DNA of 64,000 bases, taken from contig CAVXRG010000003.1 of NCBI GenBank assembly GCA_963764195.1, positions 372,001 to 436,000 on the forward strand. Direction: 5' to 3'. This document shows positions 25,400 through 34,176 of this stretch, piece after piece; the stretch's first letter is position 1; every line of letters starts with the position of its first letter. The notes beneath the pieces were generated by a model. The model made no database searches. It was not told the DNA's origin and saw nothing but the letters and a program-made list of their open reading frames with translations. The DNA comes from JBDSSS01 sp963764195. Its GTDB lineage: Bacteria; Actinomycetota; Actinomycetes; Actinomycetales; Dermatophilaceae. A program made the position numbers and the translations under genes.

Positions 25400-25799
25400 C
25401 GGTGGGCTCCGAGGTCGTGGACGGTGGGAGATCGAGGGGAAGCTCGAGGGGAGGCTCGAGGTGGCGGGGCGGCGGCGCCTCGTCGAGGGCGATCCGGCGG
25501 GCGAGGCGGGTGTAGCGGGTCTCCATCTCGCGGAACCGCTTGAAGGTGGTCACGACGAAGCCGAAGAAGGCGAGGACGAGCCCGTAGAGGATGAGGTCGG
25601 CGCCGCGACCGACCCCGACCTTGAGCGCGATCCGGGTCCACACGGAGGGGTCGAGGATCGACCACACGGCGAAGGAGGCGAACACGAGCAGGCCGACGCG
25701 GCGCAGGGCCTGGGCCTTCTGGCCGTAGCTGACGAGCAGGCGCCACGCGACGGCGAGGATGCCGACGATGAGGAGCAGCTGGATGAGGATCTGTCTCAT
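25389..25799 (-). CDS. DUF2304 membrane protein
   Basis: A 136-residue protein with three hydrophobic segments (ILIQLLLIVGILAVAW, VGLLVFASFAVWSIL, ILYGLVLAFFGFVV) followed by a charged helix and a Pro/Glu-rich tail. This is the DUF2304 pattern; members often sit next to a family 2 glycosyltransferase and may act as its membrane partner. ATG 25799 overlaps the glycosyltransferase stop by 4 bp (ATGA), and its own end overlaps the LCP start. Confidence 0.83.
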   Translation of the reverse strand: MRQILIQLLLIVGILAVAWRLLVSYGQKAQALRRVGLLVFASFAVWSILDPSVWTRIALKVGVGRGADLILYGLVLAFFGFVVTTFKRFREMETRYTRLARRIALDEAPPPRHLEPPLELPLDLPPSTTSEPTDAD

Positions 25800-26482
25800 C
25801 TCCAGATCAGCTCCGCGAGGATGTTGACGGCATTGAGCACCGACTGGCCCTTGGCCCGCGAGTAGTCGGTGTAGAGGATGTGCACGGGCTCCTCGGTGTA
25901 GGCGACTCGCTCCCCGTCGATGCGCATCGAGCCGATCTGGGCCACGATCTCGGAGGCGTGGGCCATCCGGTTCTGGGTGATGTCGAGCCGCTCGACGACC
26001 CGGCGGTCGAGCACTCGCAGGCCGTTGTGCGCGTCGGTGAGGCGGGTGCCCGTCGTGAGGTTGGTGTAGCTGACCGCGAGCCGCAGGACGAGCTTCTTCA
26101 GCCCGCTCGCGCGGGTGCGCTCGTCGAGGAAGCGGGAGCCGAAGACGGCCCGGACGTCGCCGCGCCGGGCCCGCTCGAGCATCACCTCGGCGTCCGAGAC
26201 CTGGTGCTGGCCGTCCGCGTCGAAGGTGATGACGTGCCGCATCCGCGGGTCGGACAGGGCGTAGGCGAAGCCGGTCTGCAGGGCCGCGCCCTGGCCGAGG
26301 TTGACCGGGTGACGGACGACGGCTGCGCCGGCGGCCTCGGCCCGCTCGGCCGAGTCGTCCCGCGACCCGTCGTCGACACAGACGACGTGGGGGAAGGTCG
26401 GTAGGCACCGGGCGACGACGTCGCCGATGACGGACCCCTCGTCAAAGAGGGGCACCACCAGCCACACGTCGTCGTTCTGCAC
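25796..26482 (-). CDS. Glycosyltransferase family 2 (dolichol-phosphate-mannose synthase-like)
   Basis: A 228-residue GT-A enzyme: VVPLFDEGSVI at the N terminus, CVDDGSRDDS, FDADGQH as the metal-binding DxD, and GSRFLDERTR. The short length and absence of membrane segments fit polyprenyl-phosphate sugar synthases. GTG 26482 lies six bases after a TACTCT -10, so the transcript is probably leaderless. It heads the operon GT2, DUF2304, LCP, TIGR03089, likely concerned with a wall glycopolymer. Confidence 0.87.
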   Translation of the reverse strand: MQNDDVWLVVPLFDEGSVIGDVVARCLPTFPHVVCVDDGSRDDSAERAEAAGAAVVRHPVNLGQGAALQTGFAYALSDPRMRHVITFDADGQHQVSDAEVMLERARRGDVRAVFGSRFLDERTRASGLKKLVLRLAVSYTNLTTGTRLTDAHNGLRVLDRRVVERLDITQNRMAHASEIVAQIGSMRIDGERVAYTEEPVHILYTDYSRAKGQSVLNAVNILAELIWR

Positions 26483-26488
26483 GGACCC

Positions 26489-26494
26489 AGAGTA
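26489..26494 (-). promoter_or_regulatory. Leaderless -10 for the GT2-DUF2304-LCP operon
   Basis: Leftward TACTCT ends six bases before GTG 26482, the spacing expected if transcription starts at the start codon. No ribosome site is present. Confidence 0.5.
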
Positions 26495-26581
26495 GAGGCG
26501 CGAGCCTGTGAGACCCGCACAGGCGCGGTCCCGTCCCGTCGTGACACGCGGTCGGTGGGTCGCGGATCGCCGTCACCCAAC

Positions 26582-26587
26582 TAGAGT
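26582..26587 (+). promoter_or_regulatory. Leaderless -10 for the GT4 gene
   Basis: TAGAGT lies nine bases before ATG 26597 with no ribosome site in between, so a transcript starting at or just before the ATG is likely. Confidence 0.45.
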
Positions 26588-26596
26588 CGGACCACC

Positions 26597-28609
26597 ATGA
26601 CGGATGCGAGGATCGAGGAGCCCGGCGCGGCAGCTGCCGGCTCGGCAGCGCTGCGGATCGCGGTGGTCGGACCGACGCACCCGCACAAGGGCGGGGTGGC
26701 CGCACACACGACGGTGCTGGCCCACCACCTCAGCGATGCCGGCCACGACGTCGTCCTCGTCTCCTGGGCCCACCTCTATCCGTCACGGCTCCGACGCGCG
26801 GAGGCGAGCGTGGCGGCGGGGGCGCCGGAGGTGACGCCCTACCCCCGGACCATCCGCGCCCTCAGCTGGGCCCGCCCCGACACGTGGGTCCGGGCCGGTC
26901 GACGGCTGCGCGACGTCGACGCGGTCGTCGTCGTGCACCTCATCCCCTCGATGGCCCCCGCCCACCTCGCGCTCCTCGGGGCCGCGGGGGCGCTTCCCCC
27001 ATTGGCACCCGGCTCCACGGCTGTCGGGACGGCGCGCCCGCAGTCGGTCGTGCTCTGCCACAACGTCCTCCCGCACGAGCAGCGCGTCGGTGACCGCAGC
27101 CTGATGGCCCGGCTGCTCACCCGCGTGGACGCGGTGCTCGTCCACAGCGTCGAGCAGGCGCAGGTGGCCCACGACCTCGGAGCCCGCCGGGTGTCGGTCG
27201 CGGACCTGCCACCGCACCTGCCCGGTGGTGACCCCATCTCGCGGGACGACCGGCCCGGACCGACGCGGCTGCTGGCCCTCGGACTCGTCCGCGAGCACAA
27301 GGGGATCGACGTGCTCCTGAGGGCGATGCGCGAGGTCCCCGACGTCACCCTCACCATCGCGGGGGAGATGTGGGGAGCCAACCGCGCGGTCATCGGCAGC
27401 CTCGCCGCCGACCCGGGCCTCGCCGGCCGGGTGGAGATCCGCGACGGGTACGTGCCGGCCGACGAGCTCGCGGCGTTGCTCGCCGACCACGACGTCCTCG
27501 CCCTCGCCTACCGGTCGCCGACCGCGTCCCAGAACGTCACCCTCGCCCACGCTCACGGCCTGCCCGTCCTCGCCTCCGACGTCGCGCCCTTCTCCCAGCA
27601 GGTCACCGACGGGGTCAACGGTCTGCTCGTGCCGGCCGAGGACGAGGCGGCGCTCGCGGCGGCGCTGCGCCGGCTGCGGGAGCCGGAGCTGCGACGGCAC
27701 CTCGCCGACGGGGTGAAGACCCCGGACCTGTCCGGGCCGTGGGCCCACTACCTCGGCACGATCGAGGCCCTCTCGATCGACGCGCAGGTGCTCGGGCACC
27801 ATGCGGGCTCGGCCGACGACGACCGGCAGGAGGGGGACGGGACGCGAGCAGCCCGGCTCTCCCGCGCCGCGGGGGTCGTCGGCAGCCGGTTCGGTTCCGG
27901 GCTCGCGGCGGCGTCGCGGACGGCTCGCCGGGCGCACCGCAGCATGAGGGCCCGTCGGACGGTGCTCGACCTCGGGTCGGAGGACCTTCCCGGATGGGTG
28001 CTCGCCTCGGACGTGCTCGGCGACCCGGCCCAGGCCGACGAGGCACGCCGGCTCGCCCGCTTCCTCGGCCTGCCGCGCTCGCTCGACGGCGTCTCCACCT
28101 GGGCCGCGCTCGGGGCGCTCGCTGCGATCATCCGGGTGCGCGACGACGGGCGGCGAAGCGCCCTCATCGTCGACGAGTCCGGCACCCGGTCGCTGCTCTC
28201 GCGCTGGGCGCGGGCGGTCGGGTTCGCCCCCGTCGAGATCGACTTCACCGGTTCACACCCGCACGTCGCGGCCCTCGACGTCGACGCGGGCTCGCTCGAC
28301 GTCATCGTCCGGATCCACCCCCGCGGCTGCGACGGGGAGGACATCGACCACGTCCTCGAGCAGGCCTCATGGGCACTCGGGTCCGGGGGGCTGCTCATCG
28401 TCACCGTCCCGATCGGCCCGCCGTCCGCCGACGGAGCCGTCGGACCCGCCGACGTGCGCGGGATCATGGCCCGGGCCGACGAGCTCGGGTTCGTGCTGGT
28501 CGGCAACCTCGACGGCGACGTCACCTCGCGGATGCGCGACGCCCGGGCCCGGGCCCGGGCCGACGACGCGGCATACGGACTCGTGCGACTCACCCTGCGG
28601 AGGCGCTGA
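26597..28609 (+). CDS. GT4 glycosyltransferase with an extra C-terminal domain
   Basis: A 670-residue protein. Residues about 20-390 are a GT-B, family 4 transferase: VVGPTHPHKGGVAAHT near the N terminus, LGLVREHKGIDVLL, SPTASQNVTLAHAHGLPVLASDVAPF and GLLVPAEDEAALAAAL. The remaining 280 residues (after RRTVLDLGSEDLPGWVL) resemble a Rossmann-like methyltransferase remnant (LDVIVRIHPRGCDGEDIDH, GSGGLLIVTVPIGPP) without a clear SAM motif. Fusion to the C-terminal part is unusual. The flippase-like gene starts one base after its stop, so both probably serve one lipid-linked glycan. Confidence 0.77.
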   Translation: MTDARIEEPGAAAAGSAALRIAVVGPTHPHKGGVAAHTTVLAHHLSDAGHDVVLVSWAHLYPSRLRRAEASVAAGAPEVTPYPRTIRALSWARPDTWVRAGRRLRDVDAVVVVHLIPSMAPAHLALLGAAGALPPLAPGSTAVGTARPQSVVLCHNVLPHEQRVGDRSLMARLLTRVDAVLVHSVEQAQVAHDLGARRVSVADLPPHLPGGDPISRDDRPGPTRLLALGLVREHKGIDVLLRAMREVPDVTLTIAGEMWGANRAVIGSLAADPGLAGRVEIRDGYVPADELAALLADHDVLALAYRSPTASQNVTLAHAHGLPVLASDVAPFSQQVTDGVNGLLVPAEDEAALAAALRRLREPELRRHLADGVKTPDLSGPWAHYLGTIEALSIDAQVLGHHAGSADDDRQEGDGTRAARLSRAAGVVGSRFGSGLAAASRTARRAHRSMRARRTVLDLGSEDLPGWVLASDVLGDPAQADEARRLARFLGLPRSLDGVSTWAALGALAAIIRVRDDGRRSALIVDESGTRSLLSRWARAVGFAPVEIDFTGSHPHVAALDVDAGSLDVIVRIHPRGCDGEDIDHVLEQASWALGSGGLLIVTVPIGPPSADGAVGPADVRGIMARADELGFVLVGNLDGDVTSRMRDARARARADDAAYGLVRLTLRRR

Positions 28610-28610
28610 C

Positions 28611-29615
28611 GTGACCCGCTCTCGCATCCTCACCGTGCTGCGGGTCGGCATCGCCGTCGTCACGCTCGCTGCGGTCGTCTGGGCCGTGGCCCGGAACTGG
28701 ACCGACGTCTCGGCGCACCTCGGCCAGATCTCCTGGCAGACCTTCGCGCTGTCGACGCTCTGTGCGGCGGCGGGCACCTGGCTGACCATGCTCGGGTGGA
28801 AGACCCTGCTGCGCGACCTCGGTTCGGACCTGCACATCGCCCCGGCGACGGGGGTCTATTTCGTCGGTCAGCTCGGCAAGTACCTCCCGGGATCGCTCTG
28901 GTCGGTGCTCGTCCAGGCCGACATCGCGGCCCACCTCAAGGTGCCGCGCCGGCGAACGGCGGTCGCGGGCCTGCTCGCGCTCGGGCTCTCGCTGCTGACC
29001 GGACTGCTCGTCGGACTGCCGGCGGCCTCGTTCCTGCTCCGACGCTCGTCGAGCGGCTTCGACTGGTGGATCCTGCTCGCCGTGCCGCTCGTCGCCGTCC
29101 TGCTCGTGCCCCGCCTGCTCAACCTGCTCGTGGCGACGCTGCTCCGCCTGCTCAAGCGGGAGCCCCTCGAGCGGGAGCTCTCCGCGCGGGCCGTGCTCAC
29201 GGCGGTCGTCACCTTCGTCGCCGTGTGGCTCGCCTTCGGGCTGCACACGCTGCTGCTGGCCCGGGCGGTGGCGGGTGACGCACCCCACCCCGACCTGGCG
29301 ACGGCGGCGATGACCGGGTACGCGCTCTCGGTGTCGCTCGGGATGCTGACGATCATCCTCCCGGCGGGTCTCGGCGCCCGCGAGGGACTGCTGACCCTCA
29401 TCCTCTCCACGGCCATCCCCGCGCCCGCGGCCGCTGCCGTGGCGATCGTGTCCCGCTTCATCGTCACGCTCGTCGACGTCCTCGCGGCGCTCGGCGGCTG
29501 GCTCTACGCCCGCTCCCACCACCTCATCGGCGAGCGTCGCGCCGGCCAGGACGGCCAGCTCGACCCCGAGGCCGCCTCGTCGCCGGGGGCCGTCCGCACC
29601 CCGGAGTCGAGCTAG
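28611..29615 (+). CDS. Flippase-like membrane protein (LPG synthase TM-domain / UPF0104 family)
   Basis: A 334-residue integral membrane protein with about eight segments. VYFVGQLGKYLPGSLWSVL early and GMLTIILPAGLGAREGLLTL late are the two signature blocks of the PF03706 family (the transmembrane part of lysylphosphatidylglycerol synthases and related proteins). No catalytic transferase domain is attached, so it is one of the stand-alone members sometimes linked to polyprenyl-sugar or lipid translocation. GTG 28611 is one base after the upstream stop. Confidence 0.82.
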   Translation: MTRSRILTVLRVGIAVVTLAAVVWAVARNWTDVSAHLGQISWQTFALSTLCAAAGTWLTMLGWKTLLRDLGSDLHIAPATGVYFVGQLGKYLPGSLWSVLVQADIAAHLKVPRRRTAVAGLLALGLSLLTGLLVGLPAASFLLRRSSSGFDWWILLAVPLVAVLLVPRLLNLLVATLLRLLKREPLERELSARAVLTAVVTFVAVWLAFGLHTLLLARAVAGDAPHPDLATAAMTGYALSVSLGMLTIILPAGLGAREGLLTLILSTAIPAPAAAAVAIVSRFIVTLVDVLAALGGWLYARSHHLIGERRAGQDGQLDPEAASSPGAVRTPESS

Positions 29616-29645
29616 CACGCAGCCGGATCGGCTCGCGTGGTCAGG

Positions 29646-30161
29646 TCACAGGTCGACCCAGTAGCGCCTCTTGCCCTCCACGACGCCGTCGAGAATCCCT
29701 CCACGGCCCTCGATCGTGCGGAACGAGCCGACGTTGTCCTCGTCGCAGGTCAGCAGCGCCCGCTCCAGGCCCAGCTCACGGGCGCGCCCGAGGGCGAGGC
29801 CGAGGGCCCGGGACGCGTGCCCGCGCCGGCGTCGGGACGGCCGGATGCTGTAGCCGATGTGACCGCCGAGAGTGCGGAGGAACTCCGTGTCGATCGAGTG
29901 ACGGACGGCGACGAAGCCCACCATCTCGTCCCCGTCGGTGACCCAGTAGTAGTCGCAGTGGACGTGTCCGTCCGGCAGGGGACTCGTGGTGTCCGCCTCG
30001 AGCCGGATGACGTCGAGCAGTGCCTCGAACGACGGGCGGTCGGGGCCCAGGCCCGGCACCTGCCAGTCTCCCGAGCCGTCCCGCGGCCCCTCGCCGAAGT
30101 CACGCAGGCAGGCGAGCCACGCGTCGTAGAGGTCGGCGGACGGACGGGAGAGGAGGGGCAC
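29646..30161 (-). CDS. GNAT-family N-acetyltransferase
   Basis: A 171-residue protein. DGDEMVGFVAVRH, GGHIGYSIRPSRRRRGHASRAL (the Q/R-x-x-G-x-G/A acetyl-CoA loop) and LLTCDEDNVGSFRTIE are clear GNAT motifs. GTG 30161 (PLLSRPSADLYDAWL) is used because no ATG exists further upstream in frame; there is no obvious ribosome site. The substrate is unknown. Confidence 0.75.
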   Translation of the reverse strand: MPLLSRPSADLYDAWLACLRDFGEGPRDGSGDWQVPGLGPDRPSFEALLDVIRLEADTTSPLPDGHVHCDYYWVTDGDEMVGFVAVRHSIDTEFLRTLGGHIGYSIRPSRRRRGHASRALGLALGRARELGLERALLTCDEDNVGSFRTIEGRGGILDGVVEGKRRYWVDL

Positions 30162-30226
30162 CGACGCATCGAACCATGACGCCGGGCACCCGCAGCCACG
30201 ACCCTCCCGCGCCGACTCCGGCTCAT

Positions 30227-31780
30227 TCAGAAGGGGGGCGGCGCGTCGTCGGTGGGAAGCGACGACGCGAGGTCCGGTGACGCGAGATCCGGCGGGTCGC
30301 TGACGCGACCTGGGTCGGGTGGTTCTGGGTCTCGGCGTTCGGGGTCGCGGAGGTGTTCGAACCAGTCCTTGGGGTGGGTCGTGTAGGTCCGGCCGGCGGC
30401 GGTGCGCCACCGGACCAGGCCACCATCGCTGTCGGGGCTGTCGGGGTCGCGCTCGGCGTCCCACACCCCGGCGGTCTTGAGCCGGTGGTGGCGCCGGTGG
30501 GTGGCGGACAGGTTGCCGGTGGTGGTGGCCGCGTCGGGGTCGTCGTGGTCGAAGGCCTCGACGTGGTCCAGGTCGCACCGGCCCGCGAGGACCGTGCACC
30601 CCGGTGCCCGGCACACCCCGTCGACGGCGCGGACGTGGGCGATCATCTCGGCGGTCGGGCGGTAGCCCTTCCGGTACAGGGCCAGCGCTTTGCCGGTGTC
30701 GAGGTCGGCGAGCAGGGCGTGCCAGACCGACCCGGGCGCGGTCATCACCGCACGGGCCTGTGACGCGCTGAGGTAGCCATGGCCGGGCAGCTCGGCCGGG
30801 TCCTCACCGATCCCGAGGGCGGTGGCGGCGGGCACGACGAGCCACACGGCCGCGGCGACACCGAGCCCGGCCGGGTCCAGCAGCAGGTCCGCGCGGATCT
30901 CGTCCAGGCTCCGCAGATCACCGGCGGCCTTCACCGCCCGGGCCCGCGTGTCGGCGGTCTCGAGGGCGGCGACGACCTTGTGCGCGGCGTCGATGACGGT
31001 GAGGGTCGCGAACCCGTCGTCGCCCACGGTCGCGAACGCCCCGACCCGGGACCGGACCTGCCGGCGCCGGGCGGCCTCGTCGACCTCACCCGCGGGCACC
31101 GACACCAGCCCGCGGCGCAGCCGCTGGGAGAACACCGACGGCGACAGCCCGGCCCCGTCCCGGGTCGGGGCCAGGACCCGCCTGGCCACACTGTCGGCGG
31201 CCTCGTCGCTCAGGGAGGTGGTCTCCGCCACGAGCCGGGTCGCCCGGGCCAGGGTCGTCCGGCCCGCCGCGAGCTCTCCCCGCAGGAACCCGGACCGGGC
31301 CGCGGGTGCGGTCGCGAGCTCCACCCGGCGGCCGACGTCCGGGACCGACAGGCCCGTCGCGGTCGCCACCTCGGACACCACGACCTCCCGCGCCGACAGG
31401 GGCGTGCGGTCCACCCAGGACTGCGCGTGCCGCGCGCCCAGCTCCGCCGACGCGGTCGCGTCCATCCGCGCCAGCGCCTCCAGACCGATCGCGTCCAGGG
31501 CCGCCTTGGCCCGCTCCACCGCCTCGAGAACCCTCAGGTCCGCATCCAGCGCCGCCGCGAACGCGTCCTCGCCCGAGTCCGCGCCCAGCGCGGGACGGTG
31601 GGTCGCCCCGCTCAGCTCCGCGGCCACCTCGATGAGAGGCAGCCCCAACGGTGCGCGGCGAGCGGCATACGCCTCCGCCAGGACGAACTCCCCACGAGCC
31701 CTGACCAGGTCCGCCGCGAGCCGACGCTCGAGCACGGAATCGCCTGCCACGTAAGGCAATCCGACCACCCCCCTCTCCAT
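30227..31780 (-). CDS. DUF222/HNH endonuclease-domain protein (13E12-repeat family)
   Basis: A 517-residue protein with the DUF222 helical region (residues about 20-350) and a C-terminal HNH nuclease: VCRAPGC, CDLDHVEAFDHDDP, TGNLSATHRRHHRLKTAGVW. These proteins occur in multiple, nearly identical copies in many actinobacterial genomes. The function is not established; an endonuclease role is inferred from the HNH motif. ATG 31780 is preceded by TACAAT only two bases away, so the true start may be one of the GTG/TTG codons at 31768-31759, after GGAGAGGGG. The tail after RRDPEPPDPGR is low in complexity. Confidence 0.82.
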   Translation of the reverse strand: MERGVVGLPYVAGDSVLERRLAADLVRARGEFVLAEAYAARRAPLGLPLIEVAAELSGATHRPALGADSGEDAFAAALDADLRVLEAVERAKAALDAIGLEALARMDATASAELGARHAQSWVDRTPLSAREVVVSEVATATGLSVPDVGRRVELATAPAARSGFLRGELAAGRTTLARATRLVAETTSLSDEAADSVARRVLAPTRDGAGLSPSVFSQRLRRGLVSVPAGEVDEAARRRQVRSRVGAFATVGDDGFATLTVIDAAHKVVAALETADTRARAVKAAGDLRSLDEIRADLLLDPAGLGVAAAVWLVVPAATALGIGEDPAELPGHGYLSASQARAVMTAPGSVWHALLADLDTGKALALYRKGYRPTAEMIAHVRAVDGVCRAPGCTVLAGRCDLDHVEAFDHDDPDAATTTGNLSATHRRHHRLKTAGVWDAERDPDSPDSDGGLVRWRTAAGRTYTTHPKDWFEHLRDPERRDPEPPDPGRVSDPPDLASPDLASSLPTDDAPPPF

Positions 31781-31855
31781 CAATTGTAGAACAGGAGTTC
31801 GACGAGGGCAAGGGTCAGGAGGGGCCCTGTGGAGGAGTGCGGGCCTCTCTGCCGG

Positions 31856-32296
31856 TCAGTGCTCGGCACGCTCCAGCACGAAGACGGGGATCTGCCGATC
31901 CGTCTTCACCTGATAGCTCGCGTAGTCGGGGAAGGCCTCGACGCACCGCTGCCACCAGGCCTCCCGCTCCTCGCCCTCGACGACGCGGGCGTGCACGGGG
32001 AAGGTCTCGGTGTCGACCTGCAGGTCGAGGTCGGGGTGCTTGCGGAGATTGTGGTACCACTGCGGGTGCTCGGGGGCGCCACCCTGGCTGGCGACGGCGG
32101 CATACACCCCGTCGTGCTCGACCCGCATGAGGGGCACCTTGCGGACCGACCCCGACTTCGCACCGAGCATCGTCAGCAGGACGACCGGCAGGCCCTGGAT
32201 GTCGACGGACCCGGTCGTGCCGGTCTCCGCGATCGTCTCGACCTGCTTGCGGACCCACTCGCTGGGGCTGGGGATGTACTCGCCTGTGATCGTCAT
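31856..32296 (-). CDS. Deazaflavin (F420)-dependent nitroreductase/quinone reductase (Ddn-like)
   Basis: A 146-residue protein: MTITGEYIPSPSEWVRKQVE, LPVVLLTMLGAKSGSVRKVPLM and VASQGGAPEHPQWYHNLRKHP are hallmark runs of the Ddn/FDOR-A family. It probably binds F420 and reduces quinones or nitro compounds. It is a single-gene unit between convergent-neighbour stops; F420 use implies that the host makes F420. Confidence 0.88.
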   Translation of the reverse strand: MTITGEYIPSPSEWVRKQVETIAETGTTGSVDIQGLPVVLLTMLGAKSGSVRKVPLMRVEHDGVYAAVASQGGAPEHPQWYHNLRKHPDLDLQVDTETFPVHARVVEGEEREAWWQRCVEAFPDYASYQVKTDRQIPVFVLERAEH

Positions 32297-32344
32297 GCCC
32301 GGTCCAACGCGCGGGCGGTCACGTCGATTCCGAGGGCTGCAGCC

Positions 32345-33088
32345 TCAGGCCGCGCCGGGCTCCGGAGCGGAGGACCACGGGTGGGCCTTGACGAAGTCCT
32401 CGACGACCGTCGTGTTGAGGCCGCCGCACAGCTGGCGGTGGCCCAGCTGGGCGCCGACCGTGCCGGTCTGGGGGTCGACCTCGGCCGACCAGTGCGACAG
32501 GGCGTACTTCTTGCCGGCAGGGAACGCGCCGCGGCTGGTGTCCCACGGGGTGACCAGGAACTTGCCCGCCGACTCCTTCATCGCGTTGACCCGCGTCGCG
32601 AGCGCGTCGAAGCTCGCGGCGTCGGTCTGCTCGAGGGAGGGGTCGTACCAGAGGATCGTGTAGCCGTGCTCGAGGTTGTGCACGAGGTTCTCGACCGGGG
32701 GCGCGTCGGCGACGGTGTAGACGCGGCGCTGGGCGAGCGCAGGGGAGACGAAGTGCTGGCCGCTCGACGGTGGGATCGTCGCGTAGTCGATGCGCGTCGT
32801 GTCGGGGGTGGCCGTGCCGGGCCCGACGTGGTCGCTCGAGCCGGTTGCAGGGTCGTCGGTGACGGGGTCGCAGGACGCGGCCGCCACGTCGCCGCTGATC
32901 GCGCCGAGGGCCTCGGCCTTCTTGTTCTGCTCGCCGAGCACGGCCCACGCGACCGCAGCCCCAATGATCGCGATGACGGCGACACAGGCGCCGACGACGA
33001 CGAGGAGGCGGCGTCGTTCCGAGGCCTTCTGCTCGGCCTGCATCTGGGCTGCGCGCTCGCGGCGGTCTCGGGGGGTGTCCCGGGCCAT
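32345..33088 (-). CDS. DUF3105 membrane protein
   Basis: A 247-residue protein with a basic, Arg-rich cytoplasmic start, one membrane segment (LLVVVGACVAVIAIIGAAVAW) and an extracytoplasmic domain with PPSSGQHFVSPA, ENLVHNLEHGYTILWYDP and PWDTSRGAFPAGKKYALSHW, the signature blocks of DUF3105. The conserved His residues suggest a metal-binding site, but no activity is known. It is divergent from the glycosylase gene. Confidence 0.85.
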   Translation of the reverse strand: MARDTPRDRRERAAQMQAEQKASERRRLLVVVGACVAVIAIIGAAVAWAVLGEQNKKAEALGAISGDVAAASCDPVTDDPATGSSDHVGPGTATPDTTRIDYATIPPSSGQHFVSPALAQRRVYTVADAPPVENLVHNLEHGYTILWYDPSLEQTDAASFDALATRVNAMKESAGKFLVTPWDTSRGAFPAGKKYALSHWSAEVDPQTGTVGAQLGHRQLCGGLNTTVVEDFVKAHPWSSAPEPGAA

Positions 33089-33169
33089 CGTTCCTCGTTC
33101 CGTTCGTGGCGGGCGGTGCGGTCAGGAGGCCGGTGCACCGTCCGGACGAGTCTAGGCGAGGATGGTCCG

Positions 33170-34096
33170 GTGCCCGAATCCCTCACCCGTCGGTGGCGCA
33201 CGGATCGCGAGATCCACCTGCGCACGCAGCTCGGCGTCTTCCGCCGCGGGGCCGGTGACCCGACCAGCCGGTGGGGCCGCGACGGCTGGGTCGTGCGCGC
33301 GGCACAGACACCCGAAGGGGTGGGCACGCTCCAGCTCGTATGCCGCACAGCCGATTCCGTGGTCGAGGCGGAGGCGTGGGGCCCCGGCGCCGAGTGGCTG
33401 CTGGCGTCGGTGCCGGCCCTGCTCGGCGACGACGACGATGCCTCGGACTTCGTCCCGCACCACGACCTCGTCGCGGACGCATGGCGACGGTTCGCGCACT
33501 GGCGGGTGCCGCGGTCCGGCCTCGTGATGGACGCGCTGGCGTGTGCGGTCATCGAGCAGAAGGTGACCGGTCAGGAGGCCTTCGCCGGCTACCGGACGCT
33601 CGTGCGGCGCTACGGGGAGGTGGCGCCCGGCCCGTTCGGACCAACCCTCTTCGCGCCGCCGACGGCGAAGGGCTGGGCCGCGGTCCCGTCGTGGGCCTGG
33701 CTCCAGGCCTCGGTCGACGGGGCCCGGTCGCGCACCCTCGTCCGCGCCGCAGGTCACGCGGGGCGGCTCGAGGAGGGCGCCGGGATCTCGGCTGCGGAGG
33801 CGCGCCGGCGGATGCGTGCGCTGCCGGGGATCGGGGTCTGGACCAGCGCCGAGGTCGCCCACCGGGCCCTCGGCGACGCCGACGCGGTGAGCTTCGGGGA
33901 CTACCACGTGGCCAAGGACATCGGCTGGGCCCTCACCGGGACGCCGGTGGACGACGAGGGTCTCGCCGAGCTGCTCGAGCCCTACCGGGGGCACCGCTAC
34001 CGCGTGCAGCACCTGCTCGGTCTGGCCGGCCACCACCGCCCCCGACGCGGACCGCGGATGTCACCGCGGCGGCACCTGCCGACCCGCCTGCGCTGA
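33170..34096 (+). CDS. DNA-3-methyladenine glycosylase II (AlkA-type)
   Basis: A 308-residue HhH-GPD protein. VIEQKVTGQEAFAGYRTLVR, LPGIGVWTSA (residues 218-227, helix-hairpin-helix) and Asp244 in SFGDYHVAKDIG as the catalytic acid define the family, which removes alkylated purines from DNA. GTG 33170 is preceded by GAGGA at a good distance. The short basic tail after HHRPRRGPRM is not conserved in the family. It is a stand-alone gene, not in an Ada-type operon. Confidence 0.87.
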   Translation: MPESLTRRWRTDREIHLRTQLGVFRRGAGDPTSRWGRDGWVVRAAQTPEGVGTLQLVCRTADSVVEAEAWGPGAEWLLASVPALLGDDDDASDFVPHHDLVADAWRRFAHWRVPRSGLVMDALACAVIEQKVTGQEAFAGYRTLVRRYGEVAPGPFGPTLFAPPTAKGWAAVPSWAWLQASVDGARSRTLVRAAGHAGRLEEGAGISAAEARRRMRALPGIGVWTSAEVAHRALGDADAVSFGDYHVAKDIGWALTGTPVDDEGLAELLEPYRGHRYRVQHLLGLAGHHRPRRGPRMSPRRHLPTRLR

Positions 34097-34176
34097 CCCT
34101 GCCCGCAGGGCGGCCGGCTGCGACGAGTCGTCGCGAACCGGCCGCTCCGGCGCCGTTGCGGTGAGATCCTCGACGG

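Noticed and set aside
30227..31780. DUF222/HNH protein as evidence of a mobile element
   Set aside because: No terminal repeats, integrase or attachment site flank it; such proteins are ordinary multi-copy genes in actinobacteria.
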